Shown here piece after piece: positions 9,106 to 17,135 of a stretch of DNA of 64,000 nt; positions within the stretch are counted from its first letter, which is position 1; the number at the start of each line of letters is the position of its first letter. The notes beneath the pieces are model-generated. The model made no database searches, was not told where the DNA came from, and worked only from the letters and a program-made list of their open reading frames with translations. The position numbers and the translations under genes were made by a program. The stretch comes from an uncultured Archangium sp. (GTDB taxonomy: Bacteria; Myxococcota; Myxococcia; Myxococcales; Myxococcaceae), in contig CAIVGN010000029.1 of NCBI GenBank assembly GCA_903905455.1, forward strand, positions 62,001 to 126,000. The letters run 5' to 3'.

Positions 9106-9131
9106 GCCGCGCCGGACTCGAAGGACACACG

Positions 9132-10649
9132 ATGCGAAAGCTCATTCTCAGTGCGGCCGTGGGTACCAGCCTGGCGCTCACCGGCTGCGTCACCACCGGC
9201 ACGTCGGGCGGCCGGGACACCGTGCAGGGCCCCCGCGTCGTCGCCAACAAGGACGGCACCGCGCAGACCGAGGTCGTCCCGCAGATCTCCAACAAGGCGA
9301 AGTTGATCTTCGACGACGCCCTGAAGCTCTACGAGACGCAGAAGAAGGCAAAGACGGTCGACTACGCCACGCTCGAGAAGCGCTTCCGCGCGGCCGTCGA
9401 CGCCGACTCGAACCTCGCCGAGGCCACCTTCAACCTGGGCGTGTTGGCCGACCGCCAGGGCAAGACCAAGGAAGCGGTCTCGCTCTACAAGGAGGCGCTC
9501 TCCAAGAAGCCCACGCTGCGCCAGGCTGCCGAGAACCTCGCGGTCATCGCCCAGAACAACGGCGACGAAGCGGGCGCGGTGCGCATCTACACCGACATCC
9601 TCAACAACTACCCCGACGACGCCGGCAGCCGCGCGCGCCTGGCCGAGATCAGCCGCCGCAAGGGCGACCTCGACAAGGCCGTCGAGCTGTCGCGCGAGGC
9701 CCTGTTCCGCGACCCCAAGACGCTGCAGGCCTACAAGACGATGATGCAGGTCTACTACGAGCAGAAGCAGTACTCGCTGGCGCGGCTCATCGCGCTGCGC
9801 GCGAGCAAGCTCGACGACTCGGACCCCGAAGTCTCGTACACGCTGGGCCTCATCAACCTCGCCGAGAAGGAACCGGCCAAGGCCCGCAGCCAGTTCAAGA
9901 AGGCCGTCGAGTCGCGGCCTGACTTCCTCCCCGCCCACTACCAGCTGTGCCGCATGGCCTTCGCGCAGGAGGACTACCAGGGCGCCGAGGAGCACCTGCG
10001 TCGCATTCTCCAGGCGAACGGCAAGAACGCCGACGCGCTGCTCAACCTGGGCGTCGCCTACAAGGGCATGGGCCAGCTCGACAAGGCCATGGCCACCTAC
10101 GACGAGGTGCAGAAGCTCAACGGCGACATGCCCGAGCTGTACCTGAACCGCGGCATCATCATCGGCCTCAAGGGCGACCCCGAGAAGGCGATCACCCTGT
10201 TCAAGACCTACCTCGCGCGCAAGGGCGAGGCCGGCGTGGGCATGGACCACCCGGTGCACACCCTCATCTCCGAGCAGGAGGCGGTGATCGCCAAGCGCGA
10301 GGAGGACAAGCGCATCGCCGAGGAGGCCGCGAAGATGGAGGCGGAGATGAAGAAGATGGAGGCCGCCGCCGCCGAGGAAGAGCGCAAGCTGAAGGAAGCG
10401 GAGTTCCAGAAGAACAAGACCGACGCCAAGGGCAACGGTCCGCCGGCCCCCGCTCCCGACGCCAAGGGCGGCAGCACCAAGGCCCCGCCGCCGGCCGCGA
10501 CTCCGGCCCCGGTGGCCGCGCCGGCTCCCGAGAAGAAGGAAGAGCCGAAGCCCGAGGCGAAGAAGCCCCCGGCCCCTGCTCCGGCGCCCGCGGCGGCGCC
10601 TGCTGCAGCGCCGGCCAAGAAGGGCGAGGAGCCCGACGACGGGCTCTGA
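9132..10649 (+). CDS. gltE: TPR-repeat lipoprotein, GltE (AglT)-like
   Basis: A 505-residue predicted outer-membrane lipoprotein. ATG 9132 is chosen over the GTG at 9102 because it opens the signal MRKLILSAAVGTSLALTGC with lipobox LTGC (Cys19) and has AAGGA upstream. Residues about 70-400 contain roughly eight TPRs (for example ATFNLGVLADRQGKTKEAV, VSYTLGLINLAEKEPAKA, ALLNLGVAYKGMGQLDKA). A charged coiled-coil (KREEDKRIAEEAAKMEAEMK) follows, then a Pro/Ala/Lys-rich tail of about 90 residues. This matches the myxobacterial gliding lipoprotein GltE/AglT, which partners with GltD, encoded directly upstream. The last residues (EEPDDGL) echo the end of the GltD-like protein (DEPEDSL). It converges with a minus-strand gene three bases after its stop. 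Confidence 0.75.
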   Translation: MRKLILSAAVGTSLALTGCVTTGTSGGRDTVQGPRVVANKDGTAQTEVVPQISNKAKLIFDDALKLYETQKKAKTVDYATLEKRFRAAVDADSNLAEATFNLGVLADRQGKTKEAVSLYKEALSKKPTLRQAAENLAVIAQNNGDEAGAVRIYTDILNNYPDDAGSRARLAEISRRKGDLDKAVELSREALFRDPKTLQAYKTMMQVYYEQKQYSLARLIALRASKLDDSDPEVSYTLGLINLAEKEPAKARSQFKKAVESRPDFLPAHYQLCRMAFAQEDYQGAEEHLRRILQANGKNADALLNLGVAYKGMGQLDKAMATYDEVQKLNGDMPELYLNRGIIIGLKGDPEKAITLFKTYLARKGEAGVGMDHPVHTLISEQEAVIAKREEDKRIAEEAAKMEAEMKKMEAAAAEEERKLKEAEFQKNKTDAKGNGPPAPAPDAKGGSTKAPPPAATPAPVAAPAPEKKEEPKPEAKKPPAPAPAPAAAPAAAPAKKGEEPDDGL

Positions 10650-10652
10650 GGC

Positions 10653-11231
10653 TCAGTCCTTGCCGCGGCTGATGATCATCTTCATCCAGCGCACGGCGAT
10701 CTTCCGGCGGCTCCCTTCGACCATGAAGGCGGGGATGGAGCCGGCCGGATCGCTGAACACGACGTAGGTGATCTTCGTGCGGCCGTCGGGGCCGCGCTCG
10801 AAGCGCCACTCGCCCTTGAGCTTGGTGATGCGCACCCAGCCGTCAGGGCGGGGCGGCGCCACCTCGTTGGCTCCCTCGAAGGTCATCACGCACAGGTCGT
10901 CGCTGGTGCGAAGGCGCTTGGCGCGCACCGCGTAGTCCCTGTTGGCGACGACCGGCGGCGAGATCTGATCGTAGGTCACGCGCTCGTCGGCCGACTCCGA
11001 GAGGATCTTCCGCGACTTGAGGTCGGGCTCCTCGGCGTCGAACTTGCCTTCCCCGAAGGCCGCGTCGCACAGCGAGCCCGGGGTCTTCGTGGTGGTGGTG
11101 GTGAGCTTCAACTCGACGACATTCGAGCCCGTGACGGGGCGCGACTCGATGAGTACCCCGTCGGTCTCTTCCACCTTCGTGTAGTCGGTGCCAGCCGAGA
11201 GGATCAGCGCGGCGAGGGTTTCTCGAATCAT
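10653..11231 (-). CDS. START/SRPBCC-like lipid-binding protein
   Basis: A 192-residue protein with a short hydrophobic N-terminus (MIRETLAALILSAGTD) that may be a signal peptide. The body fits a START-like helix-grip fold: alternating strands (GVLIESRPVTGSNVVELKL, ESADERVTYDQISPPVVANR, GWVRITKLKGEWRFERG, TKITYVVFSDPAGSIP) and a long C-terminal helix (RKIAVRWMKMIISR). The SPPVVANRDY and FSDPAGSIPAF segments are typical of START-domain proteins. From the family it would bind a hydrophobic ligand. Its ATG overlaps the stop of the SDR gene (ATGA), so both are coupled. It ends convergently, three bases from gltE. Confidence 0.75.
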   Translation of the reverse strand: MIRETLAALILSAGTDYTKVEETDGVLIESRPVTGSNVVELKLTTTTTKTPGSLCDAAFGEGKFDAEEPDLKSRKILSESADERVTYDQISPPVVANRDYAVRAKRLRTSDDLCVMTFEGANEVAPPRPDGWVRITKLKGEWRFERGPDGRTKITYVVFSDPAGSIPAFMVEGSRRKIAVRWMKMIISRGKD

Positions 11232-12001
11232 GATGGGAGCTGCAACTTTCGGGTCTGGTCGCCCATGATCTGGATGGTGGTACGGCGGCTGAGCACGCGC
11301 CGCATGAAGAACGACGCGAAGCGGTTGAACGCGCCCGGAATGAGCACCGGCCCCCGCGCCAGGCCGTCGAGCGCCTCGCGCACCACCTCGGCCGGTTGCT
11401 GCATGCCGGGAGGCGGCTTGGTGATGGCCTTGAGCAGGTTGGGGGTGGCCGTCGCGCCCGCGCACACCGAGAGCACGTCGACCCCCGTGCCGCGCAGTTC
11501 GGCCCACAGGCCCTCGGCCAGCGCGAGGTTGTACGACTTGGTCGCGCCGTAGGTGGCCACGAAGGGCGAGCCCTGGAACGCGGTGAGCGACGAGAGCAAC
11601 ACCAGTCCTCCGCGGCCGCGCTTGATCAGCCGGGGCACGAAGTGGTGCGCGAGCGCGGTGGGGGTCCGCACGTTCACGTCGAGCGCCCGCAGGTTCTCCT
11701 CGAGGCTCTGCTCGGCGAAGGGCCCGATGGGCGAGAGGGCCGCGTTGTAGACGAGGAGGCCCACGTCGAGTTCGGCGGTGGCGGCGGCGATCTGCGCGGC
11801 CGCGTCGGGTTGGGCGAGATCGAGGGCCAGGCAGCGGGTCTCGCCGGGCAGCGTGCGGGCGAGCTCGGTCAAGACCTGCTCGCGCCGGGCGATGAGCACG
11901 ACCTTGAGCCCGCGGGCAGAGAGTTGGCGGGCAAACTCGGCGCCCATGCCCTCGGACGCACCGGCGACGACGGCCCAGGGGCCATAACGGGAGGCGAACA
12001 T
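11228..12001 (-). CDS. Short-chain dehydrogenase/reductase (SDR)
   Basis: A 257-residue classical SDR, start ATG 12001 (MFASRYGPWAVVAGASEG); the longer frame lacks GC3 bias and overlaps the CAP gene. Features: NAD(P)-binding GASEGMG at residues about 14-20, the ARR segment at the end of strand 2 suggesting NADP preference, NAA in place of NNAG (about 85-87), catalytic Ser in LLSSLTAF, and YxxxK as YGATK. It should reduce or oxidise a small hydrophobic substrate in the cytoplasm; the substrate is unknown. It is the middle gene between the CAP lipoprotein and the START-like protein. A lipid or ketone substrate carried by the START neighbour is a reasonable guess but no more. Confidence 0.9.
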   Translation of the reverse strand: MFASRYGPWAVVAGASEGMGAEFARQLSARGLKVVLIARREQVLTELARTLPGETRCLALDLAQPDAAAQIAAATAELDVGLLVYNAALSPIGPFAEQSLEENLRALDVNVRTPTALAHHFVPRLIKRGRGGLVLLSSLTAFQGSPFVATYGATKSYNLALAEGLWAELRGTGVDVLSVCAGATATPNLLKAITKPPPGMQQPAEVVREALDGLARGPVLIPGAFNRFASFFMRRVLSRRTTIQIMGDQTRKLQLPS

Positions 12002-12002
12002 G

Positions 12003-12530
12003 TCAGTAGGGGCTCTGGCCGGTGTAGTTGCCGGCGGGATCGTAGTCACAGACGGTGAAGAACCAACCACCGCCACCGAAGGGACTGTTGGTGGTGCAGG
12101 GCTGGGTGACGCAGCCGATGCCGACGCTCTGGCGCCAGACGAGCTGCGTGTAGTGTCCGCAGACCTTGCCCGCGGCGCAGGTGTTGGTCAGGTAGGTGTA
12201 GTTCGCCTGCTCGGCGGCCCAGCCCTCGACGAGCACGCGCGGGGTCTTGGCGCTCGTCGAGGCGAACAGGTTCTCGCCCAGGGAGTTCGGGTCGCGATGG
12301 GTGAAGTCGCACCGGGCGGCCCAGTCGGCGGCGAGCGAGGCGGCGCTGTCGCTCCAATGCACCTCGGGAAGCGCGGGGCTGGGGGCAGGCATCGCCGCGG
12401 CCCGGACCGCGTGGTGCGCGGCGACCCATTCTTGCTGGGCCGTCGGCGTGAGGCCGCCGTCAGCGGCGGGCGTGGGGGTTCCTGCGCAGGCGCAGAGCGC
12501 GAGGAGGAGGAGGAGGGCAGGGCGCTTCAT
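12003..12530 (-). CDS. CAP/SCP-domain lipoprotein
   Basis: A 175-residue predicted lipoprotein (MKRPALLLLLALCACAG; Cys15 the likely acylated residue) with a CAP superfamily domain over nearly its whole length. Both signatures are visible: CAP1 as GHYTQLVWRQS and CAP2 as FFTVCDYDPAGNY. The conserved cavity residues H (AHHAVR region), E (LGENLFAS) and H (GHYTQ) are present. At least six cysteines suggest disulfides, as in secreted family members. Bacterial CAP proteins are extracellular or outer-membrane proteins of poorly known function (lipid binding or proteolysis has been proposed). Its ATG overlaps the stop of the metallophosphoesterase upstream, and one base separates it from the SDR gene. 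Confidence 0.9.
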   Translation of the reverse strand: MKRPALLLLLALCACAGTPTPAADGGLTPTAQQEWVAAHHAVRAAAMPAPSPALPEVHWSDSAASLAADWAARCDFTHRDPNSLGENLFASTSAKTPRVLVEGWAAEQANYTYLTNTCAAGKVCGHYTQLVWRQSVGIGCVTQPCTTNSPFGGGGWFFTVCDYDPAGNYTGQSPY

Positions 12531-13531
12531 GGGTTCTGCGGTTTGGCACCCCGGAGCACTTCGTACGAGGCCTTCTTGCCGTCGACGGTGAGGAGCGCCG
12601 CGAGGCCGTAGGCGGTGGTTCCGTCGTTGAGCTTCCACGGCAGCGGGTTGGCGGTGCCCTGGTCCACGAAGAGCGCGGGGTGCAGCTTCTTCGGCGGCAG
12701 CGGCTTGCCACCGACGTCGGTACCCCGCGCCCCGGCCTCGAGGATGTGGCCGTGAATGCCGAAGGAGATCTTCGCCTTCTGAAGCAGGGCGGCGAGCCGG
12801 GGATCGCCCACGTTGTCGGCGCCGGGCACGTAGTCGAGCGCCTGCTGGCCCTTCTGGCGCGGCGGGCCGTGCGAGAGCAGCACCACCGCGTCGTCGGCTG
12901 CCGCGGCCGCGCGCTCGAGGGCGTCCACGTCCTTGTCCTTGTAGATGCAGCCGCCGGCGAGGTGCAGGTAGGCCTTGTCGTGGTAGCCGCCGAGGCCGAT
13001 CAAGTCGACCCCATCGCCGTCGTAGCGGCGGATCACGTCGAGGTTGAGGAGGTGCAGGGCACCGGCCTTGCGCTGCTTGAGGATCGCGTAGTTGAGCGCC
13101 GCGCCGCGCTCCATGTTCCCGGCGATGATCAGCAGCGGGCGGTTGGTCGCCTTGCCGAGGTACTCGAGGATCTGGTCGAGGCCCTCGGGCTCGGAGCTGG
13201 TGTCGCCGCCGATGACGATCGCGTCGACGTCGGCCTTCTCGAAGGCGGCGAGGAAAGTGTCGACCATGGCCTTCGTCTCGGGCTCGAGGTCCTTGATGCC
13301 CGAGAGGAGCCCGAGGGTCGGCTTCTTCGCGGCCCGGGGCGTGCTGCGGCGGACCTTCACCGTGCCTCCGGTGTGCTCGAAGCGCCAACCAGCGCGCTCC
13401 TTCACGTCGGCGGGCGAGAAGTGCTCGAAGGGGCCGTTGCAGTCGAACTGGTAGCGCTCCTCCCAGGCCGCGAAGTCTTCGGCGTGGGCCAGCGCAGACA
13501 GGAGCAGGGTGGTGGTGAGGATCAGGCGCAA
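12527..13531 (-). CDS. Calcineurin-like metallophosphoesterase, exported
   Basis: A 334-residue exported protein (signal MRLILTTTLLLSALAHAEDF). The phosphoesterase core starts at about residue 95 with GGDTSSEPEG (GDxx), then IIAGNMERG (in place of GNHE: the His is Met), VVLLSHGPP and FGIHGHILEAG (GHxH variant). The first DxH motif is not evident, and together with GNME this makes full two-metal catalysis doubtful; it may be a single-metal or degenerate enzyme. Substrate unknown. It heads the minus-strand chain metallophosphoesterase, CAP, SDR, START, all joined by 1-4 base overlaps or a one-base gap. One base separates it from the coiled-coil gene upstream, which may belong to the same transcript. 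Confidence 0.82.
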   Translation of the reverse strand: MRLILTTTLLLSALAHAEDFAAWEERYQFDCNGPFEHFSPADVKERAGWRFEHTGGTVKVRRSTPRAAKKPTLGLLSGIKDLEPETKAMVDTFLAAFEKADVDAIVIGGDTSSEPEGLDQILEYLGKATNRPLLIIAGNMERGAALNYAILKQRKAGALHLLNLDVIRRYDGDGVDLIGLGGYHDKAYLHLAGGCIYKDKDVDALERAAAAADDAVVLLSHGPPRQKGQQALDYVPGADNVGDPRLAALLQKAKISFGIHGHILEAGARGTDVGGKPLPPKKLHPALFVDQGTANPLPWKLNDGTTAYGLAALLTVDGKKASYEVLRGAKPQNP

Positions 13532-13532
13532 G

Positions 13533-15098
13533 TCAGGGTCCCTTCGTCTTGGGGGTCATGGGGTCGGTGAGCGCTTCGCCGCTCCTGGTGCCGGCCATCT
13601 TCTGGTGGAGCTGGCGGGCGACGGCACGGGCCTCGTCACGCTCGAGGAGGAGCTTGTCGGACTGGGTCTTCAGCTTGAGGGCGATCTCGCGGGCCTCGCG
13701 GGTGGCAACGGCCTCTGCGTTCAGGCGCTCCTCGGATGCCGCGAGCTCGGCCTGCAGGGCATCACCGCGGGCGACGGCCATGCTGACGGACTCCTCGCGG
13801 CTGGCGAGCTCGGCCTGGAGCGACGTGAGTCGCGCGCGCGCGGCGTCGGCCTCGCCCGGTGCGCCCGCGGCGGCGAGGGCCGCCTCGAGGCTGGCGATGG
13901 TGCCCTGGGCGGTCTCGAACTCGGACGCGGGGACGGACGCGGCGAGCTGGGCCTCCAGCGCGGCGGCGTGAGCGCGGATCGCCTCGAAGGTCTCAGCAGA
14001 CACCGCGGCGTTGAGCGCCTCGCGCGCGGTCGCCAGCTCTGCCTCCAGCGTGGCCGTGGCGGCCATGGCGGCCGAGAGCTGCGCCTGGGCCGCGTCGAGC
14101 TCCGTCGCGGGCGCCGCCGAGGCGAGCGCCGCCTCGAGCGCGGCGATGGCCTGCTGCGCGGCCTCCAGCTCCGTCGCCGGCACGGAGGCAGCGAGCTGGG
14201 CCCGGGCCGCATCGAGCTCCGTCGCGGGCACCGCCGACGCGAGCGCCTCGCGGGCCGTCGTGAGCTCCGCCTCGAGCGCCCCGACGGTCGCCCGGGCGGC
14301 CTCGAGGTCGGCGGCCGGTGCAGACGCCCCGAGTTCGGCGCGGACCGACGCCAGCGCGGTCTCGAGGCGCTGCCGCTCGTCCCGCTCGGTCCCCAGCGCC
14401 AGGTCCCGGGTCTCGGTCTCCTCCTTCGCTTCGGCCACCTGGGCCTCGAGGTCGGCGAGCCGGGCCCGCATCACTTCGAGGGCCTGCGCGGCCGCGTCAC
14501 GGGCGACGCGGGACTCGGCGAGCTCGCGGGCGAGGGTGGCGCTGCCGCCTTCGAGTTCTTCCCGGAAGCGGTCGAGCTCCGCGCGGGCCTTCTCGCGCTC
14601 GGCGAGCGTGGCGAGGCGCGCGTCTCTTTCTACCTGGAGCGCAGCGCTCGCCGAGCTCAGCCCCTGCTCGGCTTCCCGGGCGACGAGGGCAAGCTCCTTG
14701 CCTTCCTCCGAGAGGATGGCCGCGCGATCGCGGGCCTCGTCGCGCTCGGTGGTCAGGTGGCCGACCTGCGCATCGAGCTGGGACTGGACCGCGGTGGAGG
14801 TGCGGCGGAGCCGGTCGAGCTCGCCCTCGAGCTGGAGCACCCTGGCCTCGTCGACCGCGATGACCGTCGCGTTCCGGGTGGCCCGCGAGAGGCGGGTGGT
14901 GCCGTCGGCGCTGACGTCGAAGGCCACCTTGAGCCGGCCGATGCCGGGGGCGTCGATCATCAGGCCCACGGCGCGCGGCTCGACGCAGAGGCCCACGTCG
15001 ATGGGGCCGGCCTCGCTCTCGGCGTGGAGCCCTGCGTCCCAGGCATCGGGGGCCGTGATGCGGCTCGAGACTTCGGCGCGGTTTCGGGAATCCAACAT
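13533..15098 (-). CDS. Alanine-rich coiled-coil repeat protein
   Basis: A 521-residue protein. Start ATG 15098 (MLDSRNRAEV) is chosen because the longer frame runs into tgt. An N-terminal globular part (residues about 1-85, beta-rich, IDVGLCVEPRAVGLMI) is followed by an almost continuous coiled coil rich in Ala, Glu and Leu. The region about residues 215-440 contains around seven degenerate copies of a unit of the type SxPATELDAAxAQLA followed by ALEAELATAREAL. No signal peptide or membrane segment, so cytoplasmic. Long Ala-rich coiled coils of this type in myxobacteria act as scaffolds at cell poles or in motility clusters, but no specific homology is recognised. It is transcribed divergently from tgt across 66 bases. 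Confidence 0.75.
   Translation of the reverse strand: MLDSRNRAEVSSRITAPDAWDAGLHAESEAGPIDVGLCVEPRAVGLMIDAPGIGRLKVAFDVSADGTTRLSRATRNATVIAVDEARVLQLEGELDRLRRTSTAVQSQLDAQVGHLTTERDEARDRAAILSEEGKELALVAREAEQGLSSASAALQVERDARLATLAEREKARAELDRFREELEGGSATLARELAESRVARDAAAQALEVMRARLADLEAQVAEAKEETETRDLALGTERDERQRLETALASVRAELGASAPAADLEAARATVGALEAELTTAREALASAVPATELDAARAQLAASVPATELEAAQQAIAALEAALASAAPATELDAAQAQLSAAMAATATLEAELATAREALNAAVSAETFEAIRAHAAALEAQLAASVPASEFETAQGTIASLEAALAAAGAPGEADAARARLTSLQAELASREESVSMAVARGDALQAELAASEERLNAEAVATREAREIALKLKTQSDKLLLERDEARAVARQLHQKMAGTRSGEALTDPMTPKTKGP
13810..14460 (-). repeat. Degenerate coding repeats in the coiled-coil gene
   Basis: Around seven imperfect repeats encode segments such as SAVPATELDAARAQL, ASVPATELEAAQQAI, SAAPATELDAAQAQL and ASVPASEFETAQGTI. 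Spacing is irregular because ALEAxLA heptads are inserted between copies. Boundaries are approximate. Confidence 0.6.
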
Positions 15099-15164
15099 GG
15101 GGTGCAGCGTACCTCCGAACGACCGGGCCCTCCCGTTTGTGGCCTGTAGTAGAGGCGCGCCACG

Positions 15165-17135
15165 ATGCGTTCGCCGATCCGCTACGAGTTGCTGGCCACC
15201 GCCCCCTCCGGGGCGCGTGCCGGCGTGCTGCACACCCGCCGGGGCCAGACGTTGCTGCCCACCTTCATGCCCGTGGCGACCCACGCCCACGTGCGCGGCC
15301 TGACGATGGACGAGGTGCGCGACTCCGGGGCGACGATCTGCCTCTCGAACACCTACCACCTGCTGCTGCGCCCGGGCGTCGAGGTCTTCAAGCACTTCGG
15401 CGACGTGCACCGCTACATGGAGTGGGGCGGCGGCGTGCTCACGGATTCGGGCGGCTTCCAGATCTTCAGCCTGCCCGGCGCGCGCGAGATCACCGAGAAG
15501 GGCGCCCAGTTCCGCAGTCCCTACGACAACCACGCGCACATGCTCTCACCCGAGACGAGCATCGAGACGCAGCAGGCCATCGGCTCGGACATCATGATGG
15601 TGCTCGACGTGTGTCTCCCGTCGACCTCGCCCGAGAAGGAGACCCGCGAGGCCATGGAGCGCACCCACCGCTGGGCGCTGCGTTCGCTGGCGGCGCGCGA
15701 CGCGAAGGACACGGGGCAGGCGGTCTTCGCCATCGTGCAGGGCGGCGTCTTCCCCGAACTGCGCACGGCGAGCGCGGGCTTCCTCACCCAGCACCCCTTC
15801 GACGGCTTCGCCATCGGCGGCCTGGCGGTCGGCGAGTCGCGCGAGCTCCTGTACTCGATGACCGAGCACACCGCGAAGCTGCTGCCGAGCGATCGGCCGC
15901 GCTACCTGATGGGTGTCGGCACGCCGATCGACCTCGTCGAGGCGGTCAACGCGGGCGTCGACATGTTCGACTGCATCGTGCCGCCGAAGATGGCGCAGCA
16001 GGGCTACGCGTACACGTTCGAGGGGCAGATCCGCATCAGCCGCAACGAGTACCGGCTGGCTGACGAGCCGCTCGACGCGACCTGCGAGTGCCCGGTGTGC
16101 AAGCGCTACACGCGCAGCTACCTGCGGCACCTCGCGCACGGCAACCACCACCTCTCGTCGCGGCTCATCTCGATCCACAACCTGTGGCACTACCAGGCGC
16201 TCATGCGCCGCATGCGCAACGCGATCCTCGAGGGGCGCTGGGCGGCGGAATACGCGACCCTGCGCGAGCTGCTCGCCCCGAAGAAGGGGCTCTACCGCTC
16301 GACCGGCGCGAAGGAAGGCGTCTTCGAGTTGGTCACCACCCGCGGCGGGTTCCGCGCGGTGCGGCACACGGGGCACGGCGAGATCATGCACCCCGTCGGC
16401 CCCTGGGAGGAGGCCAACCGCCTCTACGTCGACCAGCTCGAGCTCGAGAAGAAGCTGACGGTGGCCTCCGAAGACCCGCTGCGCGTGCTCGACGTGGGCC
16501 TGGGCGCGGCGACCAACGCCGTGGCCGCCCTGACGCGCGCCGAGAAGATGGGTGACGCGCGCCGCCGACCGCTGGAGATCGTCAGCCTGGAGATCGACCT
16601 CGCCCCGCTGCGGCTGGCCATCGCCGACCCGGAGGGCTTCCCCTTCCTCCAGCCGTGGAAGCATGCCGTGGAAGCGGTGCTCTCCGAGGGCCGCTGGGAC
16701 TCGCCGAGCCTCTCGTGGCGCGTGCTCGAAGGCGACGCGGTGAAGCTGGTCAACGAGCTCGACGGTCAGTTCGACATCGTGTTCTTCGACCCCTTCAGCC
16801 CCGACTCGAACCCCACCATGTGGACGGTCGATTTCCTCCGCGAGATCCGCTCGCGGACGCCCCGCGAGGGTGGGCTGCTGGCGACCTACAGCGCCGCCAC
16901 GCCGACGCGCGTCTCGCTGCTGCTCGCCGGCTTCTACGTCGGTCACGGCCTGTCGACGGGCACCAAGGGCGAGACCACGGTCGCCGCGAGCGCTTCGGGC
17001 CTGGTGCAGCAGCCGCTGGGGCAGCGCTGGCTCGATCGCTGGCAGCGCTCTTCCGCGCCGGGGCCCCACGGCGGGCCGCTCACCAGCGAGCTCGAGCTGA
17101 CGGTGCGCGCGCACCCCCAGTTCAAGGTCAGTTGA
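15165..17135 (+). CDS. tgt: tRNA-guanine transglycosylase fused to MnmC-type methyltransferase
   Basis: A 656-residue two-domain protein; bacterial Tgt is usually about 375. Residues 1-375 are Tgt: base Asp94 in LTDSGGFQ, Asp148 in LDVC, QGG at 192-194, GGLAVGE at 218-224, nucleophile Asp269 in FDC, zinc ligands Cys307, Cys309, Cys312 and His338 at the family spacing. It swaps queuine precursor into G34 of tRNAs. The tRNA-contact loop after FDC reads IVPPKMAQQG rather than the usual MPTRNARNG type. Residues about 400-640 are an S-adenosylmethionine-dependent methyltransferase of the MnmC/Methyltransf_30 kind: VLDVGLGAATNA at 441-452 and DPFSPDSNPTMW at 542-553, the MnmC signature, then GGLLATYSAA. 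The FAD-oxidase half of MnmC is absent. Its 3' end overlaps the permease gene by 8 bases, convergently. Confidence 0.92.
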   Translation: MRSPIRYELLATAPSGARAGVLHTRRGQTLLPTFMPVATHAHVRGLTMDEVRDSGATICLSNTYHLLLRPGVEVFKHFGDVHRYMEWGGGVLTDSGGFQIFSLPGAREITEKGAQFRSPYDNHAHMLSPETSIETQQAIGSDIMMVLDVCLPSTSPEKETREAMERTHRWALRSLAARDAKDTGQAVFAIVQGGVFPELRTASAGFLTQHPFDGFAIGGLAVGESRELLYSMTEHTAKLLPSDRPRYLMGVGTPIDLVEAVNAGVDMFDCIVPPKMAQQGYAYTFEGQIRISRNEYRLADEPLDATCECPVCKRYTRSYLRHLAHGNHHLSSRLISIHNLWHYQALMRRMRNAILEGRWAAEYATLRELLAPKKGLYRSTGAKEGVFELVTTRGGFRAVRHTGHGEIMHPVGPWEEANRLYVDQLELEKKLTVASEDPLRVLDVGLGAATNAVAALTRAEKMGDARRRPLEIVSLEIDLAPLRLAIADPEGFPFLQPWKHAVEAVLSEGRWDSPSLSWRVLEGDAVKLVNELDGQFDIVFFDPFSPDSNPTMWTVDFLREIRSRTPREGGLLATYSAATPTRVSLLLAGFYVGHGLSTGTKGETTVAASASGLVQQPLGQRWLDRWQRSSAPGPHGGPLTSELELTVRAHPQFKVS

